Assembly: GCA_014237145.1 (NCBI GenBank)
Contig: JAAXOC010000095.1
Span: 1-48,887 of the forward strand
DNA length: 48,887 nt
Reading direction: 5' to 3'
Origin: ANME-2 cluster archaeon
GTDB lineage: Archaea > Halobacteriota > Methanosarcinia > Methanosarcinales > Methanocomedenaceae
Made by a program: the position numbers and the translations under genes. Below the pieces are notes generated by a model, which searched no databases, was not told the DNA's origin, and saw only the letters and a program-made list of their open reading frames with translations. Positions 9,496-16,897 of this stretch are shown one piece after another (the first letter of the stretch is position 1; the number at the start of each line of letters is the position of its first letter).

Positions 9496-9798
9496 CTACA
9501 GAAAGTTGGAATTGCGGCGCGATACTCGCCCTGCCAGGGTTCCCTGCTGGTTGATATCTGCATAGATCATGTCGGTCACCAAGTGCTGCAGTTCTCAGAT
9601 CGCCTTGTCGACTGTGGATTCTATGGTCTGCCCGATTGCTTGCAGTGCCTTTAGCAGCTGCACAGAGCTGTTGAGGTTCATGGCAGACAGACCAGACACA
9701 TCCAGATGTCTTTGTCCCGATTCTTTCAGGATAGTCAGGACCCTGTATTGTGTCTCTTCCAGTTTCTGCTTGGTCACCAGCTCTGGATTCGTTCTCAC
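9496..9798 (-). pseudogene. Small helical protein with in-frame TGA
   Basis: The GTG start (9796-9798) overlaps the stop of the upstream HTH gene as GTGA, so the two are translationally coupled. Sixty-seven codons of helix-rich sequence (LEETQYRVLTILKESGQ, SVQLLKALQAIGQTIE) lead to TGA at 9595-9597. The same frame continues sensibly for about 25 more codons (ELQHLVTDMIYADINQQGTL) to a TAG at 9496. The TGA may therefore be a CGA-to-TGA mutation in a protein of about 100 residues, or the 67-residue product may be the true gene. The function is unknown; the position suggests an accessory protein of the HTH regulator on a mobile element. Confidence 0.5.
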
Positions 9799-10040
9799 AG
9801 CACACCCTTTTTCAAGCTATAAACCCACAATGGTTTCGATTCACTTCGCACATTTACACGGTCGATACTATCAGATTCAAGTAGTTTTTTAATCAAAGAT
9901 TCAACTGTTTTTTTATGGCATCCCATTTTATCTGAAATCTGACGAGCAGACATAATGTTGTTTTTCTTCAATTGATCAAGCACTTGTTCTTCTGTATATT
10001 TTCTCTGAAATGATGTTTTATTGGGCTGTGTATTCGTCAT
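9795..10040 (-). CDS. Small winged-helix/HTH regulator
   Basis: This 81-residue protein reads as one DNA-binding domain: TEEQVLDQLKKNNIMSARQI then SDKMGCHKKTVESLIKKLLE is a helix-turn-helix with a recognition helix, and SIDRVNVRSESKPLWVYSLK is the wing. It resembles the small MarR/ArsR-like winged helices of archaeal mobile elements. A strong palindrome (10042-10068) begins directly upstream of its start codon, and a related palindrome sits in the promoter region at 10728-10744, so it probably represses itself and the neighbouring genes. It is coupled to the next small gene by a GTGA overlap. Confidence 0.72.
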   Translation of the reverse strand: MTNTQPNKTSFQRKYTEEQVLDQLKKNNIMSARQISDKMGCHKKTVESLIKKLLESDSIDRVNVRSESKPLWVYSLKKGVL

Positions 10041-10041
10041 G

Positions 10042-10068
10042 CACTTTAATCCTTTAAAGGTTAAAGTG
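10042..10068. promoter_or_regulatory. Palindromic operator upstream of the HTH gene
   Basis: CACTTTAA-T-CCTTTAAAGG-TTAAAGTG is palindromic apart from one extra T in the left arm, with CCTTTAAAGG at its centre. It lies 1 bp upstream of the HTH gene start. It shares the TTAAAG half-site with the palindrome at 10728-10744. It is a likely autoregulatory operator; binding is inferred. Confidence 0.6.
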
Positions 10069-10089
10069 TAAAAAGATATTGTTTAAATA

Positions 10090-10227
10090 TCATCTTAGAT
10101 TCCAATTATTACACTCAATTGGTTTGCAATCATTACCGATTGAGCTGTTGATCTGGCATCTATACAATATTCCACTACCATCAGGATTATATACAAAATG
10201 TGTGCAATTCCCACAATTCTTAACCAC
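10090..10227 (-). CDS. 45-residue cysteine-rich zinc-ribbon-like protein
   Basis: This gene begins with GTG at 10225-10227, preceded by gaaggaa 4-5 bp upstream as a ribosome binding site. The product is MVKNCGNCTHFVYNPDGSG followed by ILYRCQINSSIGNDC and KPIECNNWNLR. Cysteines at positions 5, 8, 24, 34 and 39 form a CxxC knuckle and a second Cys group, typical of a small zinc-binding or CxxCxxF-type domain. It sits between the HTH gene and the 137-residue gene on the same strand, so all belong to one leftward operon. The alternative frame gives a hydrophobic peptide without motifs. I prefer the Cys-rich reading because of its ordered Cys spacing and its RBS. Confidence 0.68.
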   Translation of the reverse strand: MVKNCGNCTHFVYNPDGSGILYRCQINSSIGNDCKPIECNNWNLR

Positions 10228-10255
10228 ACGTTCCTTCTTTGCCGCTCCAAAAAAA

Positions 10256-10669
10256 TTAATTGTTGCTGAATCCCTGCTCGATCAGGTTTTTCAGCCAAGA
10301 ATTAAGGAAATTGTTTAATTCCTTTTTCAGTGAAGGATAGAATCTGCCATCTTCAAGGTATACTTGCTGATATGTACCAGTTGAATCTTGCTGGAATGTC
10401 AGGGCTTCAACCATCTTCAGAGATGGGATTATTCTAATTTCCATGTCCGGATCCGCCATAACATCACCATCTTGAATATAATTATGAGCTAATGAGATCA
10501 CAATACTGCGGTCATCGTCTTTGTGACTCAAGTGGTCAATGTTCAAGTCCATGAAAATCCCAGATTTAAGTTTGATGTATTCATCAAATTTCAGGCTACC
10601 ATCCTGGTTTATGATACCAAGTTTAACCAGCTTGTCATACATTGTTTCGTAGATTCTCTTTTTCATCAT
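10256..10669 (-). CDS. Conserved mobile-element protein, DUF6908-like (tentative)
   Basis: The 137-residue acidic protein has the pattern SIVISLAHNYIQDGDVMADP and DMEIRIIPSLKMVEALTFQQ, ending in a TYQQVYLEDGRFYP block. This layout (ALxHYxxQNGDLMxDPDMEF and a later YQxVY) recalls the DUF6908 group found in archaeal and bacterial accessory regions. That match is from memory and is tentative. The C-terminus is helical. It is transcribed leftwards towards the Cys-rich and HTH genes, and divergently from the LPD29 gene across a region carrying an operator-like palindrome. Confidence 0.6.
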   Translation of the reverse strand: MMKKRIYETMYDKLVKLGIINQDGSLKFDEYIKLKSGIFMDLNIDHLSHKDDDRSIVISLAHNYIQDGDVMADPDMEIRIIPSLKMVEALTFQQDSTGTYQQVYLEDGRFYPSLKKELNNFLNSWLKNLIEQGFSNN

Positions 10670-10727
10670 TTTTCCTCAAGAGCATTTTACTGAATTAATA
10701 TTTAGCTCAGATAGTATTTAAAACTTG

Positions 10728-10744
10728 CCTTTAACTGTTAAAGG
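10728..10744. promoter_or_regulatory. Perfect palindromic operator between divergent genes
   Basis: CCTTTAAC-T-GTTAAAGG is a perfect 17-bp palindrome with 8-bp arms. It lies in the divergent region between genes starting at 10669 (minus) and 10808 (plus), directly beside a TATA-like element. Its half-site resembles that of 10042-10068, so the same HTH protein may bind both. Confidence 0.65.
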
Positions 10745-10745
10745 T

Positions 10746-10757
10746 AAATATATAAAT
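10746..10757 (+). promoter_or_regulatory. TATA-box-like element for the LPD29 gene
   Basis: AAATATATAAAT lies about 50 bp upstream of the ATG at 10808, which would put the transcription start near 10775-10780. The operator palindrome ends 2 bp upstream of it, so a bound repressor would block TBP access. Confidence 0.5.
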
Positions 10758-10807
10758 GGGAAAAGATATAGTAAAATATTGACAAGGATACACCGGAGGA
10801 TAAGAAA

Positions 10808-11176
10808 ATGGAATATATGGACACCAAAGAAGTGGCCAAATTGGTCAGAAAGGAATTAAAAACACATTTCCCAATGCAAAAATTTTCCGTAAGGATTGAA
10901 AGGTATTCCATGGGGAGCAGTATTAATGTAACCTGGATAGATGGCCCAATGGTAAAGGATGTTGAGGCAATTGCAGGACATTTTCACGGATATAAGCCAT
11001 ATTCAAATGATTTCATTTTCTTTAACCGGAATTATTCAGATCACCTTTTTGTTAGCATGGTCGAACAAATGAAAAATGAAGGTATACCTTCATGTGATCG
11101 AGCAGTCGAATCAAGAAAAGCGCTTAATGATTTGGACTTTTACAATAATTATGATAAATGGGGTACCACTTTATGA
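10808..11176 (+). CDS. LPD29-type large-polyvalent-protein-associated domain protein
   Basis: This is a single-domain protein of 122 residues. PMQKFSVRIERYSMGSSINV and TWIDGPMVKDVEAIAGHFHG fit the LPD29 pattern (FSVR-x-YSxGSSIxVxWxDGP). The domain is known from phage and mobile-element polyvalent proteins, where its biochemical role is not established. A strong ribosome binding site (ggagg) lies about 10 bp before the ATG. It is the only plus-strand gene of this element and appears to be controlled by the palindrome at 10728-10744. It strongly suggests that 9.5-15 kb is plasmid- or virus-derived. Confidence 0.7.
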   Translation: MEYMDTKEVAKLVRKELKTHFPMQKFSVRIERYSMGSSINVTWIDGPMVKDVEAIAGHFHGYKPYSNDFIFFNRNYSDHLFVSMVEQMKNEGIPSCDRAVESRKALNDLDFYNNYDKWGTTL

Positions 11177-11306
11177 TAAAAACGCTCAATCGATTTGAGT
11201 ATTCCTCACACCTTTATGGCGGTGTTTCTGAAAAATAATATATTTATCAAGTTCGGTATTAACAGACATTATTTATTACTATATTATCAGGATAAGTAGA
11301 TTTTTT

Positions 11307-11894
11307 TTAATCCAAGCTCTTGACTAAATCTTTAATAAAAAGAAAATCAAATCTTTCATATTGTCCTTCGTTAATTTTGTTCTTAATAGCGAGGCTCTTG
11401 AATTGATTTTCATTCCGTCGAATTATTCTCATTAATCCTTTGGATATTTTTTGCTTCAGGTGAACAATCTTCCCTCGATCCCACCGGTCCAGGTATTGTT
11501 CAAGATATGGAACCCCATTTCTCTTCCCGATTTTATATGTATTTAATTTCCTGCCGGCACCATTTTCACTGTTGTTTTTTCTCTTTCCTTTCAATATCAG
11601 CTTGTTCTTTGGACGAGTCATGAAATCCAAGGCACCCTTGATTCTGTTCCGTGTAAACGTACTTCTTCCCTTCACAGCCGGGTGGTTGGTCATGATCTCA
11701 GCCAGTTCATAAATTGTAACTGGCCGGTCTATTTCATTGAGAACATACAGTATGAACATCTTTTGATTTGAAGTGCCACCTCGCATATAGCAGTAAAAAC
11801 AGACTGCGGCATGTGACATATCTTTCTTGGTTGAATCCTCTTTTGGATAACCGCAGGACGGACATTTTGGATTATTATAGTCTATTAATGTCAT
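11307..11894 (-). CDS. Zinc-ribbon winged-helix protein of unknown function
   Basis: The 195-residue basic protein opens with a four-cysteine zinc ribbon (CPSCGYPKE and, after about 20 residues, CFYCYMRGG). Next is a winged-helix-like domain at about 45-100 (FILYVLNEIDRPVTIYELAE, then TFTRNRIKGALDFMTR) and a Lys/Arg-rich C-terminal half. This looks like a DNA-binding regulator or replication accessory protein of a mobile element. I do not recognise a named family. Confidence 0.6.
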   Translation of the reverse strand: MTLIDYNNPKCPSCGYPKEDSTKKDMSHAAVCFYCYMRGGTSNQKMFILYVLNEIDRPVTIYELAEIMTNHPAVKGRSTFTRNRIKGALDFMTRPKNKLILKGKRKNNSENGAGRKLNTYKIGKRNGVPYLEQYLDRWDRGKIVHLKQKISKGLMRIIRRNENQFKSLAIKNKINEGQYERFDFLFIKDLVKSLD

Positions 11895-11954
11895 GATAAT
11901 ACCCCTATTAAAAAAATGGCTGCATGATGACTACATCTTGGACTGGTTTGTAAA

Positions 11955-12460
11955 ATGCTGTCATTCATGTATGGTTTTTACCTCCTTATCCAGGGTGATT
12001 TGACCACCGTTACTGTCGTATTGCCGAAGAGCAACCACCAGGGTGGTGGTCGCAAAGGTGATATCGGAGGGGTGATGACCCCTGTGTGTGAGACCCTGAG
12101 TATTTGGGTCACCCCTGAGCTTGCATGTGTTTTTGATTTTTTTTAGGGTCGATATAGCCTGTTTTTGGGGTGTTTTCAGGTCAAAAAAGGCAATATATGC
12201 AGGAAATGTTGCATTTTTCAGTGGAACTTCCGATTCAGCTGAAATATCAGGTATTTTGGTCTCGATCTTGCAGATATGTTCTTCCATGATGCTCAAAATC
12301 CTCCCGTACATGTACGATTTTCCTCGATTCCCCTCAAATAAGATCTAAATCATCGCAAAATTCCGTCATCTCTAGAAGGTTTGTGATAATTCCTGAATTT
12401 TCCATCACATAAATCCATTCTCAGAAGACTTCTTGTGATAATGTGATGGTGCGATGGTTC
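11955..12460 (-). mobile_element. Degenerate transposase-containing element copy
   Basis: Reading the minus strand from 12410, MENSGIITNLLEMTEFCDDL continues through a TGA into GESRKIVHVREDFEHHGRTY, and further stops follow. This is the N-terminus of an IS transposase as I remember it from Methanosarcina-type IS proteins, but the IS family is uncertain. The copy at 3300-4280 matches its two ends. The left end (about 11961-12140) is well preserved. There is no intact coding sequence. Confidence 0.6.
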
Positions 12461-12489
12461 TTTTATTGATTCTGAATTAAGATCCACCA

Positions 12490-13203
12490 CTACACCTCAA
12501 GTTCCTGTTCTTGCAACTGGTTTTGTGGTGGTTCGTCTGGCAGATTAGAGATGGAAATTAAGGAGTCAGATACTAAATTGTGAGTGAAAATCCAGCATCG
12601 TATAGTTTCATTCGACTCTTTACCATACCGAAAAGTACCCGCACCGATCTTATATTTTGTAATTAGTTGGTTCAGGCGCTGTATTTTGATGTTGAGATGT
12701 GCACTGTGAATAACTTTCTTTACCATTTCACGAGGGAAATACAGGTTGCTGTTATGGCAGAATAGCACATCTTTTTTATTTTTATATTTATCTCGTTCTT
12801 CTTTTTTCAGGATATGAAATGTTCTGATGACATTCAGAAAGGTTTCAGCAGCATATACTTCATCATTTTCCTCATTGTCCTCCACATGTACGATTAATCC
12901 TTCCTCATTCAGTGCATTTACTATCAATCCCCAGTATCCAGAAATATCCCGATGCGGCATTTCATTGAATTCTTCAAGATACCTTCTGGCAAACATTGAT
13001 GGATGGAGCATTTTGGATGATGGGATAATTAAGATCCTGTCTATTATATGAAAACGGTAGATGTAATCGTCGCCTGCGATATTTGGTTTGACCTTTTCGA
13101 CCTTTTGGATGTCATTTAGTAATTTGAGAACAGCTTTTGATTTTCGTTCTTTCAATATTTCAATTGAAGAAATTTTATCTGACTTATCATCCTCATTTTC
13201 CAC
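12490..13203 (-). CDS. Unknown protein of the integrated element
   Basis: I set the start at the GTG at 13201-13203, which has a strong upstream gggagggg and begins MENEDDKSDKISSIEILKER; a frame open further upstream is occupied by the preceding small gene. The 237-residue product has a charged N-terminus and a central region with HPSMFARRYLEEFNEMPHRD. It ends with IGAGTFRYGKESNETIRCWI and a Gln-rich acidic tail. The (R)xGxxxxRCWxF pattern recalls the C-termini of some plasmid replication and primase-type proteins, but this is weak. It overlaps the upstream gene by 11 bp, which indicates translational coupling. Confidence 0.6.
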   Translation of the reverse strand: MENEDDKSDKISSIEILKERKSKAVLKLLNDIQKVEKVKPNIAGDDYIYRFHIIDRILIIPSSKMLHPSMFARRYLEEFNEMPHRDISGYWGLIVNALNEEGLIVHVEDNEENDEVYAAETFLNVIRTFHILKKEERDKYKNKKDVLFCHNSNLYFPREMVKKVIHSAHLNIKIQRLNQLITKYKIGAGTFRYGKESNETIRCWIFTHNLVSDSLISISNLPDEPPQNQLQEQELEV

Positions 13204-13339
13204 ATTGTTCCCCTCCCGATTCTTCCACAACTTTACGACAGACATCAATAATTGCCCTCTCAACTGGGTAGAAAAACTGAAGAAGTGCGGGGTCAAGCGT
13301 TCCAAGGTCACGGATTGTCTGATTTTCGGCTAGTTTCAA
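13193..13339 (-). CDS. 48-residue conserved-looking small protein, TTG start
   Basis: A TTG codon at 13337-13339 follows the strong ribosome binding site taggaggagc by only 1-2 bp. The product begins MKLAENQTIRDLGTLDPALL and continues QFFYPVERAIIDVCRKVVEE before a Gly/Cys tail. It has no cysteine knuckle and no membrane segment. Its stop lies inside the start of the next gene. The codon pattern looks like real coding sequence, unlike the overlapping frame. It is the first gene of a two-gene unit with 12490-13203. The function is unknown. Confidence 0.6.
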   Translation of the reverse strand: MKLAENQTIRDLGTLDPALLQFFYPVERAIIDVCRKVVEESGGEQCGK

Positions 13340-13835
13340 AGCTCCTCCTAAGATGTTTATTTTTCATAAGTAGAGGAGGAGCGAAATTATTAAGTCCAAT
13401 TAAATCCATGGATTTAATGTGAGCTGCTGGGTATTAGGCTCCTCACTGGGCGATGTTGCCACATCGCCCGTACTTCTCATGAACATATCCAACTTTATTG
13501 ATGATTACTTATATAGGTTGCGGAATCTCGACGGCTACTGGTATTGCTTTCTTCAAAGGATATAAAACTGAAAATCTTCGAGACCGTTACGATTATTAAT
13601 TTTTTTTAAAAGTAAACTAACAAACACGGGACATTTGGCGAAAATGTATTATTTTTGGTTTTAATTTTGGAGTGTTTGTGCAATAGAAAAATTTTAGATG
13701 ACAAATAAATATTTGCAAGGAAAAGTTTAAGGCATGTTTCTTTAGAGTTGCTTATAGATTGAAAGAAATATCTCTATGGACGCCCAGGACAAATTCAAAA
13801 AGACATAATGGAATACATTAAACGCAATAATCCCC
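13340..13835. other. Intergenic region with one hairpin
   Basis: This AT-rich stretch has no supported open frame. It contains the hairpin at 13448-13469 and should include the promoter for the 48-residue gene. I see no RNA gene in it. Confidence 0.5.
13448..13469. terminator. Perfect 8-bp-stem hairpin
   Basis: GGGCGATG-TTGCCA-CATCGCCC forms a perfect GC-rich 8-bp stem with a 6-nt loop in otherwise AT-rich intergenic DNA. It has no T-run directly after it, so it could be a terminator, an operator or part of an origin. Confidence 0.4.
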
Positions 13836-15047
13836 TTATCCATTAATCATTTCCTTCATTTTCTCTGCAATCAATGCCTGGGTCGCAGGGTCAGCCATTA
13901 GCAACGTCAAGGCATCAGGCACCTTTTTACCTGCCATTTAAATCTCTTCTGCCATACTCTGATCCAGTACAAGGCTGCACTGGGAGCAAAAGCGGTCAGA
14001 TGGTTTAAGCACATTATTACAACGCGGGCACTTCTCAAGGGTGACCTTGCGCTTATTATCGGTCTTGAGGCCGTATCGCTCAAAGATTTTATTGTTGATC
14101 TCATCATCCGTGAAATTAGCATATATCTTGAGCATTTGCATACTGCCCTTGGACCAGCCAGCCCTATGCTTCACTTCCTGTTCGTTCAGGCCGTCCAGTA
14201 TCCAGCTTGTAATTGCCTTATGCCTGAAAAAATGGGGATTGACCCGTTTCTTGACCCCGGCATCCCTGGCAATGTTCTGGATGGTAACTCGAATGGTCTT
14301 ATAACTCAATGGCTGGTATGGTTCATTGATTGTGGTCCACAGGGGAGCTTCTGGATTATCACGAAATGAATGGACATTCAACCATTGATTCAAATAACCA
14401 GTGCTCCATGTTATGGGTATGCCCTTAGGTGCTGTGGTCTTCTTGCTCCTGCTTGTCTTGCTAATGTAGATAATTCCCCCGTACTGGTTGAACTCTACAT
14501 TTTTAATCCGTGTAGATGCCAGGGCGCCTACCCTCATACCGGAATCCAACGTGAAAGCAATGAACGCCTTGTTCCTGGGGTGCCGGCTGGCTGCAAGGAT
14601 TTTATCAACTTCATCCTGGGTCAATAAGTCAGAAGGCTGGACCGTGCTGTCTACATTTTCCAGCTTTAAGGAAGTAACCCATTTAGGTATATCATCCTGA
14701 TATCGCCATGGATAAAGTTTCTTAATTGCCTTTTTGTAGTTCTGGATTTCACCTCTGGATATCCCCCTCACGTCTTCAAGATAAAATAACAGGTTGTCAA
14801 AGTCTTCCTGGGCCATTTCATAAAGGTTATTGAAATAATCACATTCCTGTAATCTTGCGGTCATCTGTGTTAATAAAATAATATAGTTAGTAATTGTAGA
14901 TTTCGCTAGCCCGTCCCTGCGTCAGTTCATAATAATATCTTTTGTTAATTTGTTAATAACTTCGGAAGTGTTCGCACCTTCAAGCCTCTCCATTGCTCGG
15001 ATAAAACCCGTATCATAAGCATGAATATCATCTACATTTTGAGTCAT
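13836..15047 (-). pseudogene. Tyrosine recombinase (integrase) with two in-frame stops
   Basis: One frame of 404 codons encodes an archaeal XerC/D-like integrase, interrupted by TGA at 14922-14924 and TAA at 13938-13940. The part before the TGA starts MTQNVDDIHAYDTGFIRAME. After it, RRDGLAKSTITNYIILLTQM is the SAM-like core-binding domain. The catalytic domain has Arg in SGMRVGAL, Lys in YISKTSRSKK, HFFRHK (HxxR), HRAGWSKG and a tyrosine in LKIYANFTD, so the active site is intact in sequence. A zinc ribbon (CPRCNN, CSQCS) follows. After the TAA the frame continues MAGKKVPDALTLLMADPATQ, a typical integrase tail. An internal ATG at 14864 could give a protein lacking the first 61 codons. It lies beside tRNA-Leu, the likely integration site. 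Confidence 0.85.
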
Positions 15048-15099
15048 CACTGTCTAAATACAACGCTTAGGAGTGTGAATTTTTCTTGTATGCTCTTAA

Positions 15100-15288
15100 A
15101 AAGAGCACTTATTTTTTTTATTCCGATTTTCTGATGCTGATTTTTCTGCTAATGAATTTAAAGAGTTGTATAATCGCAGAATACAAGGTGCATTGATACT
15201 TGAAGGGGGAGAAACTCCAGATGTGTTTGTTAGAAAATTAAAGCCTGAATCATTGTTAGGATTGTTTTTTAATACGTTTGGATGGTGA
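15100..15288 (+). pseudogene. Coding remnant without a start codon
   Basis: A 62-codon open frame with no ATG or GTG near its beginning reads FSDADFSANEFKELYNRRIQ, then GALILEGGETPDVFVRKLKP and ESLLGLFFNTFGW. Composition is protein-like with alternating charged and hydrophobic residues, so it is probably the C-terminal end of a lost gene. I do not recognise the family. Confidence 0.4.
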
Positions 15289-15559
15289 TTTAATATCTGA
15301 AAAAAGGTAGTAATCGAACAATGGAAAATGAACGAAATAATATTAGGATACTACATTAGTAGAACAAAACATAACAAACACCTAATGTATTAAAGCAAAC
15401 ATAGTTTTTAACAATCAATTATTAAATACTATTCGATATAATTTTAATCTTTATTAATGTTTATAATATGATCTGTTTGTAAACTCTCACCATGCAACAC
15501 CTCACTTTATACAGTTAAAAGGCCCAACAACGCAACCCGAAATACGTTTAGTAAAATTA

Positions 15560-15644
15560 TGCGGAGGAAGGGATTCGAACCCTTGAACTCCTGCGAGAAT
15601 GGATCTTGAGTCCATCTCCTTTGGCCTAGCTTGGATACCTCCGC
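15560..15644 (-). tRNA. tRNA-Leu (CAA)
   Basis: The acceptor stem GCGGAGG/CCTCCGC, T arm with GGTTCGAATCC, long variable arm typical of leucine tRNAs, and anticodon CAA (complement of 15606-15608) are all visible. It is 85 nt including discriminator A, with no encoded CCA. Its 3' end faces the integrase gene, which fits use as an attachment site. Confidence 0.93.
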
Positions 15645-15686
15645 ACAAATTGTATCTGAAATCTATTACCATATATCAGTATTAAG

Positions 15687-15727
15687 TCTTGAGTCTATCA
15701 CCTTTGGCCTGGCTTGGTTACCCCCGC
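15687..15727 (-). repeat. Partial tRNA-Leu duplicate (5' half)
   Basis: These 41 bp are a diverged copy of the 5' half of the neighbouring tRNA-Leu, from acceptor strand to anticodon (TGAGTC-x-ATC-x-CCTTTGGCCT and CCCCGC shared). The 3' half is missing. It lies 43 bp upstream of the intact gene. It may be a footprint of integrase-mediated recombination within the tRNA gene, or a decayed tandem copy. Confidence 0.65.
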
Positions 15728-15739
15728 ATAAGGGAATGG

Positions 15740-16030
15740 TTATCTGTCCTGGAGCGTTTCAACCTCTTCGACTAACCTGCGGCCTGCGGCTATTTCATCA
15801 ATACTATGGATTACGGCGCCTAGTTCCTCGATAACCTCTTTGATCTGTTCATAATCCAGGTCATCACCTTCAATAGTGATCTTAACGTTCTCGGTTTGCT
15901 GGTCCACTTCATAAAGGCTGAGGTTTACGCCGCTGATGTCTTCAAGTTCACTTAATGCCCTGGCATACTCCAGCGTTAAAGGATAGTGCGGTTTCAATAC
16001 ATCTAAAACCAATCGTCTAATTCCAGCCAC
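15740..16030 (-). CDS. DUF211 family protein
   Basis: This 96-residue protein is typical of the archaeal DUF211 family in length and motifs: [20 protein letters not shown] at the start, then [20 protein letters not shown] and [15 protein letters not shown]. The fold is ferredoxin-like and members form oligomers; the family is often found with transport or metal-related genes, but its role is not established. It is immediately upstream, in the transcription direction, of tRNA-Leu and its fragment. No oddities are visible. Confidence 0.88.
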   Translation of the reverse strand: MAGIRRLVLDVLKPHYPLTLEYARALSELEDISGVNLSLYEVDQQTENVKITIEGDDLDYEQIKEVIEELGAVIHSIDEIAAGRRLVEEVETLQDR

Positions 16031-16104
16031 TTGTTTTCATCCATCCTGCTAGTACAATATCCAATGAGGACAATAACTTATAACTCTTACGACATATTTT
16101 CTTA

Positions 16105-16239
16105 TCAGCAACTTAGAATGCCAGGGAAATACCTTGTTTCTACACCGTATTTTTCCCCAAGGTATTTGAGGACTTCATTTACGATGTAATCTGTTGACCC
16201 CTTCCTGAGGCTTCCTGAGACTCCGAAAATCTTTAGCAT
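16105..16239 (-). pseudogene. Truncated 5' copy of the Isf flavoprotein gene
   Basis: MLKIFGVSGSLRKGSTDYIV and NEVLKYLGEKYGVETRYF match the first 38 residues of the intact flavoprotein at 17241-17861, then the frame drifts into GILSC and a stop. Similarity extends about 20 bp upstream of the ATG. The copy has lost the Cys cluster and the rest of the protein. It probably arose by duplication and deletion around the HicBA genes. Confidence 0.85.
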
Positions 16240-16433
16240 GGTATGGCTTCCTGAAAATTGTTAATAAAATATTTCTATACTGTAAAAACACAGTATTCAG
16301 ATAAATAAATAAATCTGAATAAAATTTTGGACACCACCTAAAAATTCAGGAGTTATAATAATTTCAATCGATAGATTCATAACATTGCTCCCATATTAAT
16401 ATTTATAATATTATAGGATTGTGAAGAATTAGT

Positions 16434-16655
16434 ATGAACAAAGAATTCACGATGGTCATCGAGCAAGATGAAGATGGTATTTATGTAGCATCTGTACCAG
16501 AACTTGAAGGATGTCATACACAGGCAGAAAATCTAGATGAATTGAATGAAAGAATTAAAGAAGCGATAGAACTCTATTTAGAAGTTGAATCGGACTTCAT
16601 TAATGAAACACCATTAGAATTTATTGGCATCCAGAAAGTTAAGGTTGCTGTTTAA
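16434..16655 (+). CDS. hicB: HicB-like antitoxin
   Basis: This 73-residue protein has the HicB partial RNase-H-like fold signature: FTMVIEQDEDGIYVASVPEL followed by EGCHTQAENLDELNERIKEA. It neutralises the HicA mRNA interferase in a type II toxin-antitoxin complex. The usual C-terminal DNA-binding helix-turn-helix is absent, as in the short HicB class. The stop codon abuts the ATG of hicA (TAAATG), so both are co-translated. An AT-rich TATA-like stretch (16398-16414) precedes it. Confidence 0.9.
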   Translation: MNKEFTMVIEQDEDGIYVASVPELEGCHTQAENLDELNERIKEAIELYLEVESDFINETPLEFIGIQKVKVAV

Positions 16656-16880
16656 ATGGATAATATCACTCCACTTCCTGTTAAAAAGGTAATCAAGGCA
16701 CTTGAAAAAATAGGTTTTCAGCAGATTAGACAAAAAGGAAGTCATCTATTTATGCGGCATATTGATGGCCGGACTACAATTATCACTGTTCATCCAGGCG
16801 AGGATATTGGAAAAGGAATGGTAAGGAAAATAATAAAAGATGCAAAAATAACCAGAGAGGAATGGCTTAAGCTGGTTTGA
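16656..16880 (+). CDS. hicA: HicA-like mRNA interferase toxin
   Basis: This 74-residue protein with a double-stranded-RNA-binding-like fold contains the catalytic His motif RQKGSHLFMRH and the PxHxG-type block ITVHPGEDIGKGMVRKII. HicA cleaves mRNA and is held inactive by HicB. Here the antitoxin gene comes first, reverse to the classic hicAB order but common in archaea and cyanobacteria. Both partners look intact. Confidence 0.92.
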   Translation: MDNITPLPVKKVIKALEKIGFQQIRQKGSHLFMRHIDGRTTIITVHPGEDIGKGMVRKIIKDAKITREEWLKLV

Positions 16881-16897
16881 AGAATTAAAAAAAAAAT

